This document shows, in pieces, positions 20,101 through 32,112 of a DNA stretch of 64,000 nt. How positions within the stretch are numbered: the stretch's first letter is position 1; every line of letters starts with the position of its first letter. The position numbers were made by a program, and so were the translations under genes. The DNA lies in the NCBI GenBank assembly GCA_023213395.1, contig CM041465.1, positions 164,679,741 to 164,743,740 of the forward strand. The letters run 5' to 3'. This DNA is from Cycas panzhihuaensis. Lineage: Eukaryota > Cycadophyta. The notes beneath the pieces are model-generated. The model saw only the letters and a list, made by a program, of their open reading frames with translations. It had not been told where the DNA came from and made no database searches.

Positions 20101-22592
20101 ATGGGATTTTGATCCCAGATCTTGTATGCATTTTATGTTGCGTATGTGCATAGTTCTTTGCTACATTTTATATGGTTAAATGCTGTGTTTGTATCGACAA
20201 CAGATTGTTGTGCATGTGCATGTTTATGGCTGGAAGAGAAACTCAAAAAACGTTCCACAAATCTCCCTTGAAACCCTAAGAATAAACCCAAGGCCAAAGA
20301 GTGACAAATTGCATGAATAGATAGTAAGCCACCATAAAGACATGATGCATGAGTTTGTGTTTATGTGTGTGTATTACTTGTATCAGGGAATTGAAGCTAA
20401 CAAACACTTGTTCATCATGAGTAACCAATGTCATACATTACAGGGTAACCAAGCAGACAAAGTAACTGATATCACGATTCTAGGAATAATCAATGATGTG
20501 CTGAGTAACCCCAGAGTAACCAGAGATGACAATGATAGAGCAACCGGCATCTAAGGAATCCCATACTAACCAATAATAGCAGACTCAAGTAACTGGTAAT
20601 ATAAAAGTTAATAGATGTTTGAATTAATTATGCAACAATTATGCTAAGTAACCATATGTTTGTATTCGTTAATATCTGTTATAAAAGTCAAAAGGAATGA
20701 GAAAGTTTGCGTCCAATGGAAATGCCCAAGTATTGCAGATAAAAGAGATGATTGGACTGCATCATCATCATTGCTTTCAGAGAACAGTTTTCATCTTGTG
20801 TTTTCAGCCATGTGTTGTACCCATGCATGTGTCGTCGCTATGTTGAGAACACAACAATGGCTAAGCATCTTTGTTAATGAAAGTGAAGCATTGTTGGTGG
20901 AAATGTGTTGCTTGTCTAATGATTGCATGAATATCTAAATGTATATCACAATGTGCCCATGTACATTGTAGGTAGCAATAACAATGTACACTTGTTCCAG
21001 GATCTCCCAAATTGATCAATTCTTTCACATTTTGACAGATCTCCCAATCTGGGTTTGCTCTAGGTTATCCTCTCTTGCTTTAGCACCTCCTAGATTTGGT
21101 TAATAATAAATTATTGACTCAAGTGCGAATCCTTATATATCAATGGGTTAATAATAAATTATTTTAAGGGGCTGGTGCTGATGTCAACAACTACAATCCC
21201 CCTAACCTTCCCTGTCCCCACGTGAGTAAGGAATAATCAGGCATAGAGCACACTACTTCCTGATTCTGCTGTTTGATTCAGCAGGCTTTCTTCACAACAT
21301 ACCCATCCTCGATGCATTGTCAGCATGCAATGGAGAAATAATACTATCCAAATGGATTTTGAAAACACACGATCACCCTTTAAGAAGCAAATCTTTCAGC
21401 AACCTTTCCAAATCTCCCACATCTACATTGCATCCAAAATTTTAATTGGCAAGATTTGCTTTACTTACAGCTTTCTATCCTGTTTATAGAAATAAATTAT
21501 GAAGAGTGTCTTGACTTTCAACATGTATGGTCAGTATTCTTCATGCTGCATAAAATATGAAAAACACATGGGCATTCATAGATGCTACCATAACAATAAG
21601 AAGTTTGCATCTCGGATCCATTGCTCCACTTGTCCACCATTTCCGACCATTGATGATGTAATAATCTCCATCACTGCACCAAAAAATATTGATGTAATAG
21701 TGATGGCATTGTTGAGATATTTAAAACCATTATTTGCTCCAAACATTACAGACCAATCAAAATAAATAATAAATCATTTTCCAATTTTAGTGCAATCTTC
21801 CTGGGTGCAAAAACCTTTAGTAAATATTGGGAGAACCTCATTGAGACATTAGAGTATAACTCTTCTCCTGGAATACAAATGACCATGCCCAACAAGCAGA
21901 GATAAAATCTCAAATCAGTCTATTCCTCAATCTAAATGCACTGGTGTAACTCCCAATAAGGTATTAAATAGAATCTAATTGATTGGCAGCAGTTTTAATA
22001 GAAACGAGCTCTACTGGGAAAGGAACAGATTTAGCATCTCGAGGAAATGGAGGTGACCTCTAATACCAAGGCATATTAGGGATCATAAAGGTAGGCACCA
22101 AAACAAAGGGCCTGGCGTCAGATTGAATCTAGGACTGTGTCACAGGGGAAGACAAATCTAGCCTAGATGTGACCACAAACACATCCAAAGGGGCAGCATA
22201 AAAAAGTAAGGAGACTCCAAAATATGGTGAACTGTCATGATGAAAGTTTTGGGGATGTGTCTCATTAATATCTATGTGCCTCCCACACTTTCTCACCCTT
22301 TTCTTACATCACAATGTAAGTGATGCCTTCAGGTTTAAACAGATACTGAATTACCCAGAAAAAATGCATTTACACACCATTCAAGTGATTATCAAGATAC
22401 AAAAGAGGGGCAATATATTGGGATGGATGAAAATAATACAGTTCGAGCAAGGCATTGGACCCAACTGCATTTCAAAAATCAGTGGCTATGAAAAAGTCAT
22501 GTTGCCCATGAGCATAAATGGGGAGAAGAAATAAATTAAATTGATGTCCATGGATGACCGAAGCAGCTAGTGAAAGAGAAAAAACAGCATAT
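20101..22592. other. Non-coding host-like sequence
   Basis: AT-rich, unique-looking DNA with only short unconserved open frames (20660-20938, 21499-21765, 22274-22534). No domain, splice-flanked exon or repeat element was recognised. It probably represents intergenic or intronic DNA into which Gypsy-4 inserted at 22597. Confidence 0.5.
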
Positions 22593-22597
22593 GGTAG

Positions 22598-23442
22598 TGT
22601 TGACTTCGAATTCCACTACACTTATGAGAAATGCACTTGTCAAGGGATCACTGGTGGTAGTCTAGCTTATAGGATATAGTCAACATATTCATGTTTCCAT
22701 TATAGTCACTTTACATATAATATGGAAGGAACAAATCATCACATATTCATCATTATTCCATCAAAACAATACACTAATCATCATATACTCTTCATGCAAT
22801 TAACACAATACACAATATTTCCATGTAACTTTCTCTTTATTAAGTAATAAGATCAGTACATTGTGTTCTGGAATGTATCCTGCATACATTTCAGCCGTAT
22901 ACACACTACAGTGTCATATGTGTTCCACAAGGGAATGCACTAGGGAATGTATCAGTTAATTCACCCAACCGTACTGTCCTTCTTGGTACTTTGGCTTCTG
23001 AATTGACTCATGGAATGAATGCTTGGCTCTCACCGTTGAATTGGTGAGAAAGGCACCCTTAAATGCCTCCTTTTAGCATCCTTTGAGTGAATGGTTATGA
23101 CCCAGGTCATAACCATACCTCTTTGTTGTCAACATACCCTTTCACTTACTCCTATGATTAGTCACCTTAAATGGCTTCCTTTTTGTCCATACATACATAT
23201 GTACTCTTGTTCTAGCTGACATCATCAGATCTAGGCGCCCTTTGGTTCCTTTCTATCATGCATACCGTTGTCTGCTAATGTACCCGAAAAGGTACGTATC
23301 CTATTCCACATACCCAATCATCATGCATTCTGATTTTTCCTATCATACGTACCTCTGTACAGTTCGCACTTGCACTCTTCTAGTCAGTACAAGCCTGTAT
23401 ACCAATTTTCTCATAGTTAATGTGCCAAATCTATCCCCAACA
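22598..23442 (-). repeat. Gypsy-4 3' LTR
   Basis: Plus-strand start TGTTGACTTCGAATTCC, end CTATCCCCAACA. It aligns along its length with 47314-48146 and more distantly with the Gypsy-7 LTR at 51784-52517. The internal flank is not strongly purine-rich (minus strand CTGGATAGA). Confidence 0.93.
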
Positions 23443-23589
23443 TCTATCCAGGGTCAACAAAAAAGGGTTGAGCATCCTTGCTCATCCAAAATTTCAAAAA
23501 TTTTTGGGTATCCCTCTCTCCCACTCTGTCCTAAGGCTGCTCCTGTTGCCTTTGTTCTATCGCTAAATCTCGTGTGGCCAAAAGATTTT

Positions 23590-24321
23590 CATTAATTTGG
23601 ATGAGGTTCGCAATAATAGCATCATTTTCCTTGATTTCCTCCTGTAGGACAGCTATCTCTCCCTTGTATTCTACCTCCATTTCTTCGATCATACGAATTA
23701 TTTCCTATGCTTTCCCTTTTGCCTGAGTTGGCTAGGATGATGTTTCCCCTGCCTCCATTGTGGGAGGAAATTCAGTCCATTCTTCTAGTGAAGGTTCTCC
23801 TTCAACTTCTTCTTTCGGCTTCTCTTCATCTCATCTTCTCTTAGAACTTTTTTGTATTGCTTGTTTGGTACGATGTGGGATGGAAGCACCTGGAATCTAT
23901 TGTAGCCACTTTAAAATCTGTGTCATTTCTTTTTTTACTCGTTTTCTTATTTCCTCATCTTGAGTATTTTCTGGAAATGCATGTATCCATTGTTTTATCA
24001 ACGGTTCATGTGGGCAAATGGGTAGTTGGGGAGGTTGCATTCCTAGACACTGATACATCAAAATTGCCAATAATAAGGAGGGGTGTCTGAAAGGATGTGT
24101 TGTTACCTCCTTTATTTGTTGGTCCATATTTGCTGCCAAAAATTCAGACCAATTTAGTCATTCTCCATCCCAAACCCTTGATAATATTGACATCATTCCC
24201 CTTGGAATGTATGTGTAATTTCATTTAGATAAGAATCTTGTATTTATGACTTTTCTTATCCATTGAAGTCTTATATCTGCCATTATATCTTTAGGTAAGA
24301 ATGTCTCTTGGCACCCTGTCG
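23590..24321 (-). pseudogene. Gypsy-4 extra ORF between integrase and 3' LTR
   Basis: Sense-strand ORF remains downstream of integrase. Blocks: LQWIRKVINTRFLSK, a WDGE/NWSEFLAANMDQQ region, THPFRHPSLLLAILMYQCLG, EPLIKQWIHAFPENTQDEE and KEMTQILKWLQ. A serine- and glutamate-rich linker leads to a C-terminal coiled coil near 23690-23600 (MIEEMEVEYKGEIAVLQEEI). The same order occurs in Gypsy-7 at 52640-54045. The W-A-K-I...L-L-L-A pattern resembles the putative plant transposon protein domain often seen in plant gypsy elements (inference). Function unknown. Copia-5 cuts off its upstream part. Confidence 0.62.
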
Positions 24322-24627
24322 TCTTCTGTGAAAAGAGGCTAGATGGCCTCAACAGTCCCAAAATCTAGAAACTAGGATCACTCTAGTTCTAGTTGCAGAA
24401 ATACAAACAAGTATAATAATCTCAAGGAAAATAGAGAGTAAAGAGACAAAGCACAAATGAAGGAGCAAGAGAAAATGATACCCAATATGTGGAATTGGAA
24501 TTGGTCCAACCTCCAAAGAATGAACAGTTTGATTAGCAAACTGACAGCATAACAATACAACTCCAACTCTCTTATGAGACAATGAGAAGAGGTCTCATTA
24601 TATAGCGTGAGATGAGAGACCTAAGGC

Positions 24628-24659
24628 CTTGGATGTTTGACAAGTGTCAAACATCCAAG
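24628..24659. repeat. LTR hairpin, 14-bp arms
   Basis: CTTGGATGTTTGAC (24628-24641) and its exact inverse (24646-24659) are separated by AAGT. Also present in the other Copia-5 LTR and twice in each Copia-6 LTR. Confidence 0.93.
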
Positions 24660-24781
24660 ATACATGCCTTGCATGTAGGACATGTGTCCTTTTGGGCTCT
24701 CGTGTGAGCAAAAATACATGAGGGTCCATTTGACCCTTTAGTGACAACGTTGTGTCACTAGAAAGAATGTGGGTGTGCACT

Positions 24782-24799
24782 TTATCACTTAAGTGATAA
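24782..24799. repeat. 18-bp perfect palindrome in LTR
   Basis: TTATCACTTAAGTGATAA reads the same on both strands. It is present in all four LTRs of Copia-5 and Copia-6. A near-palindrome GTGACAACGTTGTGTCAC lies just upstream. Confidence 0.95.
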
Positions 24800-24892
24800 G
24801 TCACCCCTAAAGTACAAAAGTACACATATTACAAAAAAATTAAAGTACATAACCTTAACATGTAAACATAAGGTTTAACACCCCCCCTTACT

Positions 24893-26301
24893 GTTTACAA
24901 TGTTAAGTTGGACACCAAGACCATCTCTGAATTTTACACACTTTTCTCTACCAAGAGGCTTGGTAAAGATGTCTGCTGTTTGCTCCTTTGTTGGTCTGTA
25001 CTGGAGGTTGATCTCACCATTCTGCACATGCTCTCTAATGAAGTGATGGTGAACCTCGATGTGTTTTGTCCGCACATGGAAAATTGCATTCTTAGCTAAC
25101 TTGAGCACACTTTGATTGTCGCAATGTATCTTGGTGGGGTGACCCTGCTCAAGTCCAAGTTCACCAAGAATCCGCTGTAGCCAGATAGCCTCACAAGCTG
25201 CGCTGACTGTAGCTTTGTACTCTGCTTCGGTAGAGGACAAGGTAACATTGGCTTGCTTCTTGGAACTCCACGAAACAACTGCTGAACCAAGGGAAAGATA
25301 GTATCTCGAGGTTGATCTTCTGCTATCTTGGCAACCTATCCAATCAGAATCTGAGAACCCTTCTAGAGTGAAGTTCTCATTATGTGCATACTCAAGGCCA
25401 TGCTACAATGTGCCTTTGATGTACTTAAGTATGCGTTTGGCTGCATTCCAGTGTATCTGATCGGGTTGAGACATGTAACGTGAGCAAATCCCAACAGCAA
25501 ATGAAATATCCTACGAGTGTTGGTGAGATAAATGAGACTCCCAATCAACTGCCAGTAAAGTGTGGGATCTGCTGGTGCAGCTTCCTCATTGAGAGTAAGC
25601 TTAGATCCATTCTCCATAGGTGTAGGCGTTGTTTTGCAGTCGTGCATCCTGAATCTCTGTAAAATGTCCCAAGAATATTTTGCTTGGGAGATGAAGATAT
25701 AGCCTGGCTGTTGCCATATCTCAAAGCCTAAAACATAATGGAGAAGTCCAAGATCTGTCATCTCGAAACTTCTCTTCAAGTCATCTTGGAGAATGTGTAT
25801 CATGTTAGTGTCACTACCAGTGATCACTAAGTCATCTACATACAAGGCAACAAAAATTACATGGTTCTTTTAATGTTTTCTATACAGATTAGGATCTGAA
25901 GTAGATCGATGAAACCCATGTCTCAAGAAGTAGTCATCGATCTTCGAGTACCATGCCCTTGGAGCTTGCTTCAAGCCATATAACGCCTTTTTTAGGCGAT
26001 ATACAAAATGCTCCTTGCCTTGTACTTTGTATCCGGGAGGTTGCTCCAAATACACCTCCTCCTGAAGATCGCCATTAAGAAAGGCGCTCTTCACGTCCAT
26101 CCGATAAATGTGCCATTTGCATTGAGCAGCTAAGGCCAAGATGAGTCTGATGGTATTCATGTTCGCCACTGGTGCAAAAGTTTCCTCATAGTCTATGCCT
26201 TCTTTTTGTTTAAATCCTTTTGCCATAAGGCGGGCCTTTTGCCTTTTAAGAGAACCATCATAATGGAATTTGGTCTTGTAGACCCATTTGCAACTGATTG
26301 C
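24893..26301 (-). pseudogene. Copia-5 reverse transcriptase and RNase H
   Basis: RT at 26226-25363: MAKGFKQKEGIDYEETFAPV, YRMDVKSAFLNGDLQEE, LYGLKQAPRAWYSKID, then the intact MYVDDLVITGSD box after a TAA near 25868 in the same frame. A small indel near 25513 shifts the frame inside LTNTR..IS. RNase H resumes at 25290-24893: LSSTEAEYKATVSAACEA, HCDNQSVLKLAK and RTKHIEVHHHFIREHV, ending FTKPLGREKCVKF. The catalytic residues are kept. The breaks are few, so it was active fairly recently. Confidence 0.93.
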
Positions 26302-28218
26302 CTATTTGTGTTTAGGCAATTCCACCAAATTCCAAGTTCCATTCTTTTCAATAGAATGGATTTCTTCATCCATGGTAGCCTTCCAATTTTCATTTTTAGA
26401 AGCCTCCTCAAAAGTGGAAGGCTCATCAACACAAAGCACTTCAGCCATAAGTGCATAATTGGTTTGCTGCCGATATTTAGATGGACGCTTTCCTTCAATG
26501 ATGTGACCGTCCTGAACTGTTTGTGTGTACCATTTGGGTAACTTTTGAATTGAAGTTACTTGAACCTCAAGATCTTCTAGTGTGAGTGGTTGGTCAACAG
26601 AAGAAGTGCTTGGATCAAGTGGAGCAAGATCAGTTGAAGTAGACGGTCCAACAGGTGCAGATGATGAACATGGTGTAGAGGATTGAGAGGGAAGGAAGGT
26701 CTCAACAATCTTCTTGCCTTTGTCAATGGGAGGTTGCACGGATGCTGTTTGCACCTCCTTGTGATCTTCTTCAGCAAAGATGACATCTCTTGAGAGATGC
26801 ATTTTCTTCCCTATAGGATCATACAACTTGTAGGCTTTACTATGAATGGCATATCCTACAAAGATGCATTTCAGACTATGCTTGTCTAATTTCTTCCTTT
26901 GCTGATCGAGAATGTGCATATAAGCAGTGCACCCAAAAGTTCTCAAATGGCTGATAGTAGGCTTTTTGCCAGACCATGCCTCCTCAGGTGTCATGTTGGT
27001 GACTGTTGTAGTAGGACTGCGATTGGCCACATAGGCAGTTGTGTGAAATGCTTCTACCCAGTAAGCTAGAGTGAGTCCTTGTGCATGCATCATAGCTTTG
27101 GCTTTATTGGCCAAAGTTCTGTTCATTCGTTCGGAGACTCCATTTTGTTGAGGAGTGTGAGGTATCATCAGTTGTCTTCGAATGCCGTTATCCTTGCAGT
27201 ATTGGGTGAATTCATTTGATGTAAATTCACCTCCATTGTCTGTCTTGAATGTTTTGATTGAATGGCCAGACTCATTTTCCACTTCAAGCTTGAATTCTTT
27301 GAACTTGGAAAATGCTTCAGATTTGTATTTGATGAAATAGACCCAAACTTTGTGAGAAAAGTCATCAATGAAGGAGATGTAATACAAAGCTCCTCCAAAA
27401 GATGATGTAGACATAGGTCCATACAAATCTGAATGTACTAGCTGCAGAGGATGTGATGCACGCCAGGCTTTGCCTTTAGGGAAAGGCAAGCGATGCTGAG
27501 TTCCCATAATGCATGCTTCGCAAAGACATTTTGTTCCATAAATCTTAGGAAGCCCATGTACCATGTTCTTGTTGATCATCTGCCTCAAATTGTCTAAGCT
27601 CAAATGGCCTAGACGTTGATGCCAAAGTTGCATCTTGGACAAGTAAGGAGTGACAATGGAAGCAGAGTAAGCAGAATCAAGTGTTATATTATTTGCATCC
27701 AACTTGTAGAGGCCTTGATCCTCATAGCCAACAGCTACTACTTGGTCTTCTTTGTCACTGATTATACATTTCCCATTTTGGAACAATACACTCATCTGTT
27801 GCTTGTCCAACTTTCTAAAAGATAGTAATTTTTTGTCCATTGAAGGTATTAAATAGGCATTGCCATTGGGAAATGAGGAGGAAGGATTTGATGAAGAAGA
27901 AAATGGAGTTATTGTCCCTACTCCTGAGATTTTGACAGATTGATTATTCCCAAAGGTCAGTGATTGACCTTTTCCTTCCTTGATGTTGGTGAGGAGCTCT
28001 TCACTTCTAGTCATGTGTTGTGAAGCTCCAGAATCAATAATCCAAGTTTCATCAACCTTGGATGTCTGATATGCACAAAACAGTTTGTCTTCATCTCGCA
28101 ACCGATTAAAGTGGCGTTGATTGCCACCTCCGAAACCCCTTCCTCTTTGACCTCCTCGATAGGCATCTTGATTTGGTTGAGGGGTTGTTGCCGCCGTTGC
28201 CGCCGCCGAAACCGCCAT
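26302..28218 (-). pseudogene. Copia-5 protease, integrase and RT N-terminus
   Basis: A 638-codon open stretch. The protease motif is TWIIDSGASQHMT (about 28050). The integrase zinc domain spans LWHQRLGHLSLDNLR to CEACIMGTQH. The core carries the complete D-D-E set: LVHSDLYGPM, KTFKTDNGGEFTS and NGVSERMNRTL. The C-terminal hinge reads LRTFGCTAYMHILDQQ to KAYKLYDPIGKKMH. The serine/proline-rich linker then leads to the RT start (LPKWYTQTVQDGHIIEGKR). A TAG at 26299-26301 ends it in an otherwise continuous frame. This is the most intact integrase in the window. Confidence 0.95.
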
Positions 28219-28245
28219 CGGTATCGCCGACGTAGCTGCCGGCTG

Positions 28246-29051
28246 TCAGGATGACGACGTGCCGGGCTGGCGTAGATCTGCTTGCTTTTTCTGACAATCA
28301 GGTGCTATATGGCCAGGTTTGCCACAATAATGACATACAACATTGGTCCTTGAAGACCCAATGTTCATGTTCCCAAACTGCTTTGAAAGTGCAGGTTTGG
28401 GTTGCTGTTTGGCCTTTGAATTGGCCGTGAATGCACCTAATGTAGATAGTTCCCTCTCATTATCCTTAGTGTAGATTTGTTCTTCTTGAAGTAGCAGACT
28501 TTCAAATTCGTTGAATGTCATAGTTTTGAGAGAACCATCTCTTGCAGTAGACGAAATGAAGCCATTGTAGTCCTTGGGTAACGCTTTGGTGATGGAAGTG
28601 ATCAATTCATTCCTTGTAATTGGACTACCAAGTGTATTCAGTTCATTACATACCTCCTTGATGGAGGAAATAAAAGCCAACATGGGCTTGACAAACTTAA
28701 CAGAATACAATTTTGCCTTAACCATTAAAATGAGAGCTTGATCTTGCCTTTCAGACAATGAGGACAAAGTGTCCCAAGCTTCCTTAGAAGTTTTAGCACA
28801 AGCAATATTCTGATCTACATGCACATCAACAATCATGTGAAGGAATGCCAAAGCGATTTCATCTTTGGCTTCCCAAGCAGCAAGTAAAGCATCATCAAGT
28901 TCCACAGTAACATCGCCATTGATAATCTTTGGTCGAGGTAATCTCCCAGAAACATAACTCAAAAATTCGTTCATGATTAGCAAGTTTTAAGTGAGTCTCT
29001 TCAATTCTTGATAATTATCTTGTCCTGTTAATGGTGCATGCATTTAGCATG
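28246..29051 (-). pseudogene. Copia-5 gag
   Basis: A UBN2-type capsid is open from 28983 (MLIMNEFLSYVSGRLPRP, EIALAFLHMIVDVHVDQNIA, ITKALPKDYNGFIS, LLLQEEQIYTKDN), with one intact zinc knuckle CHYCGKPGHIAPDC at about 28330. The family start motif MLNACTI lies upstream at about 29051 but is separated by an indel and a stop. A TGA just after the knuckle, near 28245, separates gag from pol in one frame. The family therefore probably encodes a single gag-pol ORF. Confidence 0.92.
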
Positions 29052-30299
29052 TTTATGGCAACCATGTTTCAATTTATAAAAGCTTGAAACTAGCAGATAA
29101 CTTGGAAACTCAAAGCTTTTGTCGCTTAAGTTCCACCTTCTAACAAAACCAACAGTCATGATCTTACAAGAAGATCCAACAACTGAATGGAATGATGAGG
29201 GGTGGAGGACTAGGCTATTGAGTTGGTCCAACTCTCATCTATAGAAAAGATCCAATAGTTGGCCAAGTTAAATCTAGGACAAGGCAGGTAGGGTTGATCT
29301 GCATGGACGTACCATGCTTTCTCTAGGATTCACAGGCCCAATAACACCCTTTTCAAACCTCCTTTCCCTCAAGCAACCTTAATTGTCGCATCGACTGCAT
29401 TTGGCCTATTGGTCCCCTAGGGAATGCACCAAGCTTAAGGTTAATTTAGAGGCAAGGTTTGAACCTTTTCGCCTCTCCAATGATTTTAAGTCACTTTTAG
29501 CGATTTTAAAGTGAACTTAGATTTCTTTTGCTTGGAAAATGTACTTATGAAAATGCTTTGATAAGCTTTACAATGAAAAGTGGCTTCAAGAGGAAGCAAT
29601 GTAAGTACATCAATATGAACACTAGTAGTGTTTTTACAATGAGCACTTTAATGAAAATGTAGTGCTTTGTTGATCCAAGTAAGAAACCAAATGCTTGATT
29701 ACAATAAGTTTTGCAAAGTACTTTTGAAAAAAGGTTTAAATCTTGAAAAGAAGTAATGCAAAACTTGTGATGAAGATACAAGTGGGTTCCTTTTAATCTT
29801 TGAAAAAGTGAAGCTAAGAGAACCACTTGCATGAAAATGGACATCAAGCACCAAGTGTTGGGACTTTAAATTAGTCCCAACGATCAAAGGAAGAAGTGAT
29901 TTTTATTAAGTACAAAGTGTTTTGAACCCTCTTTGAGACTAAGGGTTATTAGGTCACCATGCAAGGTGCCTTAAAAGTGTTTAAAAAATTAGTGATTAAA
30001 TATCACTTTTTTGATATGAAAAACACTTGAAATCACTTCTCTTAAAGTCAATTAACACTTATTCAAAAATAGCTAAGTGTTAAAACTTTTAAGAGCCAAA
30101 ACAAACATAGGCTGAAATACACTTGCTTTACAGCTACTGTATACTTGCTTTATCTTATTTAGCAAGCGTTTACCATGTAGCATGTAGTTTCAGAAAACAA
30201 CATGTAGTACAAAGTCAATTTCATGAATGCCTATAGCACAAAATGTGATGGATCCAATAGCAATGCTTACTCCCTTTAAGAACACATTTCAGCCTGTCT

Positions 30300-30420
30300 T
30301 GCACAGTCAAAACAAGGCAGAAATAAAGCCTTTTTGGTAGTTCAGCAGACAGAAACAAAGCCTTTTGGTAGTTGAGCAGACAGAAATAAAGCCTTTTTGG
30401 CAGTTCAGCAGACATAGAAC
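30300..30420. repeat. About 35-40-bp tandem repeat in Copia-5 leader
   Basis: About three copies of AAAGCCTTTTTGGTAGTTCA followed by GCAGACAGAAA, with small length variation. Confidence 0.85.
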
Positions 30421-30436
30421 TGAACATAAACAGCAA

Positions 30437-30890
30437 ATTTAAGTATAAAAACAACTCTTTAAGTATGAAAACAATTCTCATAAATCACGGAAAACAGCTC
30501 TTTAAGTATGAAAACACAGCTGTTTAAGTATGAAAACAGCTCTTTAAGTATGAAAACACAGTTGTTTAAGTATGAAAACAACTCTCATAAATCATGGAAA
30601 ACAACTCTTTAAGTATGAAAACACAGCTGTTTAAATATAAAAATAGCTCTTTAAATATGAAAACACAGCTGTTTAAGTATGAAAATAGCTGTTTAAGTAT
30701 GAAAACACAGCTGTTGAAGTATGAAAACAGCTCTTTAAGTATGAAAACAGCTCTCATAAATCATGGAAAACAGCTCTTTAAGTATGAAAAAACACAACTG
30801 TTTAAGTATGAAAACAACTCTTTAAGTATGAAAACACAGCTGTTTAAGTATGAAAACAGCTGTTTAAGTATGAAAACAGCTCAAATCTAA
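30437..30890. repeat. Tandem array of about 20-bp units in Copia-5 leader
   Basis: About 20 tandem units of the type CTCTTTAAGTATGAAAACA alternating with CTGTTTAAGTATGAAAACA. CTCATAAATCATGGAAAACAG is inserted every few units, giving a higher-order period of about 115-180 bp. Open frames across it only reflect the repeat. Confidence 0.92.
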
Positions 30891-31536
30891 GAACGCTCTG
30901 TGCTCTGTGCAAAGAGAACAGAGTAAAGAGGTCCTTTCAAAGGCGCATGCATCGCTCAGACGACGGATTCTCAGATGGCCTTGTGAGTGATGTACAGTCA
31001 CTTGAGTAGCTCCGTAGGACCCACGCAAGGTCTGCTACACCTCCAAAAGTCTGCTGTGAAAGTTAGATAGAGAGCAGCTAGTAGAAACCAGTAGAAATGA
31101 CCAATTTTATCAAGAAAATTGCTCTGCAAGTTAAAAAAATGGCCCAGAATAGTGAGGAATCTTTGTAAATAAAGTGCAGTCTGAATGGAGTGATTAAAAA
31201 AATTGATTTCCAGTCAAAAACACATGTGACTCCTGAGATCTGCCTTGAGATTACAAAAAATTAATTTTTTCTAAAAAAACAATTAGAGAAAATCACTGTT
31301 TTTGAAAAACAGTGAGTGTTGCACTCTTGATAAAAGTCTGAAAAAAAAAATTCAGATTTGAAAAGTACTTGCTCCAGCCTGCAAATGTAGCTCTAAAATG
31401 CTTGAACCTACAATAAAAACTTCAAAACAAACCTTGGATCGCCTTTAGAGTGCGAAGGTCATCACCAAGTGTTTGTAAGCTTTCTCCAAATCTCCTTGAG
31501 CAGCTGCAAACCGTAAGCAGGGAGCTAGTCTCCTCT

Positions 31537-31549
31537 TGCTCTGATACCA
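31537..31549 (-). other. Copia-5 primer binding site (initiator Met tRNA)
   Basis: The minus strand reads TGGTATCAGAGCA close to the LTR, a 12-base match to the initiator Met tRNA complement. Confidence 0.88.
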
Positions 31550-31551
31550 AA

Positions 31552-32107
31552 TGTGAAAAGAGGCTAGATGGCCTCAACAGTCCCAAGATCTAGAAACTAG
31601 GATCATTCTAGTTCTAGAAGCACAAATACTAACAAGTATAATATTCTCAAGGTAAAGATAAAGCATAAGAGACAAAGCATAAATGAAGGAGCAAGAGAAA
31701 ATGATACCCAATATGTGGAGTTGGAATTGCTCCAACCTCCAAAAGAATAAACAGTTTGATTAGCAAACTGACAGCATAACAATACAGCTCCAACTCTCTT
31801 ATGAGACAATGAGGAGAGGTCTCATTATATAGAGTGAAATGAGAGACCTAAGGCCTTGGATGTTTGACAAGTGTCAAACATCCAAGATACATGCCTTGCA
31901 TGTAGGACATGTGTCCTTTTGGGCTCTCATGTGAGCAAAAATGCATGAGGGTCCATTTGACCCTTTAGTGACAACGTTGTGTCACCAGAAAGAATGTGGG
32001 TGTGCACTTTATCACTTAAGTGATAAGTCACCCCTAAAGTACAAAAGTACACATATTACATAAAAATTAAAGTACATAACTTTAACATGTAAACATAAGG
32101 TTTAACA
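31552..32107 (-). repeat. Copia-5 5' LTR
   Basis: Plus-strand start TGTGAAAAGAGGCTAGATGG, end CATAAGGTTTAACA, directly next to the target duplication TCTTC. Confidence 0.95.
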
Positions 32108-32112
32108 TCTTC

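Larger units (their letters stand above)
24327..24880 (-). repeat. Copia-5 3' LTR
   Basis: Plus-strand start TGTGAAAAGAGGCTAGATGG, end CATAAGGTTTAACA. It is followed by the polypurine tract, CCCCCCC on the plus strand (24881-24887). It carries the hairpin and palindrome listed separately. Confidence 0.95.
29052..31536 (-). other. Copia-5 leader with tandem repeats
   Basis: About 2.5 kb of AT-rich leader without a recognised gene. Its beginning next to gag (29052-29470) matches the same part of Copia-6 (37570-37990). The rest is dominated by the tandem arrays at 30300-30420 and 30437-30890. Confidence 0.75.
24327..32107 (-). mobile_element. Copia-5: best-preserved Ty1/copia element
   Basis: Minus-strand copia element with a perfect target duplication TCTTC (24322-24326 and 32108-32112), inserted in the 3' region of Gypsy-4. 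LTRs are 554 and 556 bp, about 95 percent identical by eye. It has an initiator Met primer site, a polypurine tract and the full order gag, protease, integrase, RT, RNase H. The main breaks are a TGA after gag, a TAG before RT, a TAA upstream of the YVDD box and frameshifts in RT/RNase H. Same family as Copia-6. Confidence 0.96.

Noticed and set aside
30594-30890. 98-codon open frame rich in repeated KTQLFKYENS
   Set aside because: It is only the translation of the 20-bp tandem array in the Copia-5 leader; the opposite strand gives an equally repetitive frame.
30437-30890. Possible CRISPR-like array
   Set aside because: Units are contiguous tandem repeats without unique spacers, inside a plant retrotransposon leader.
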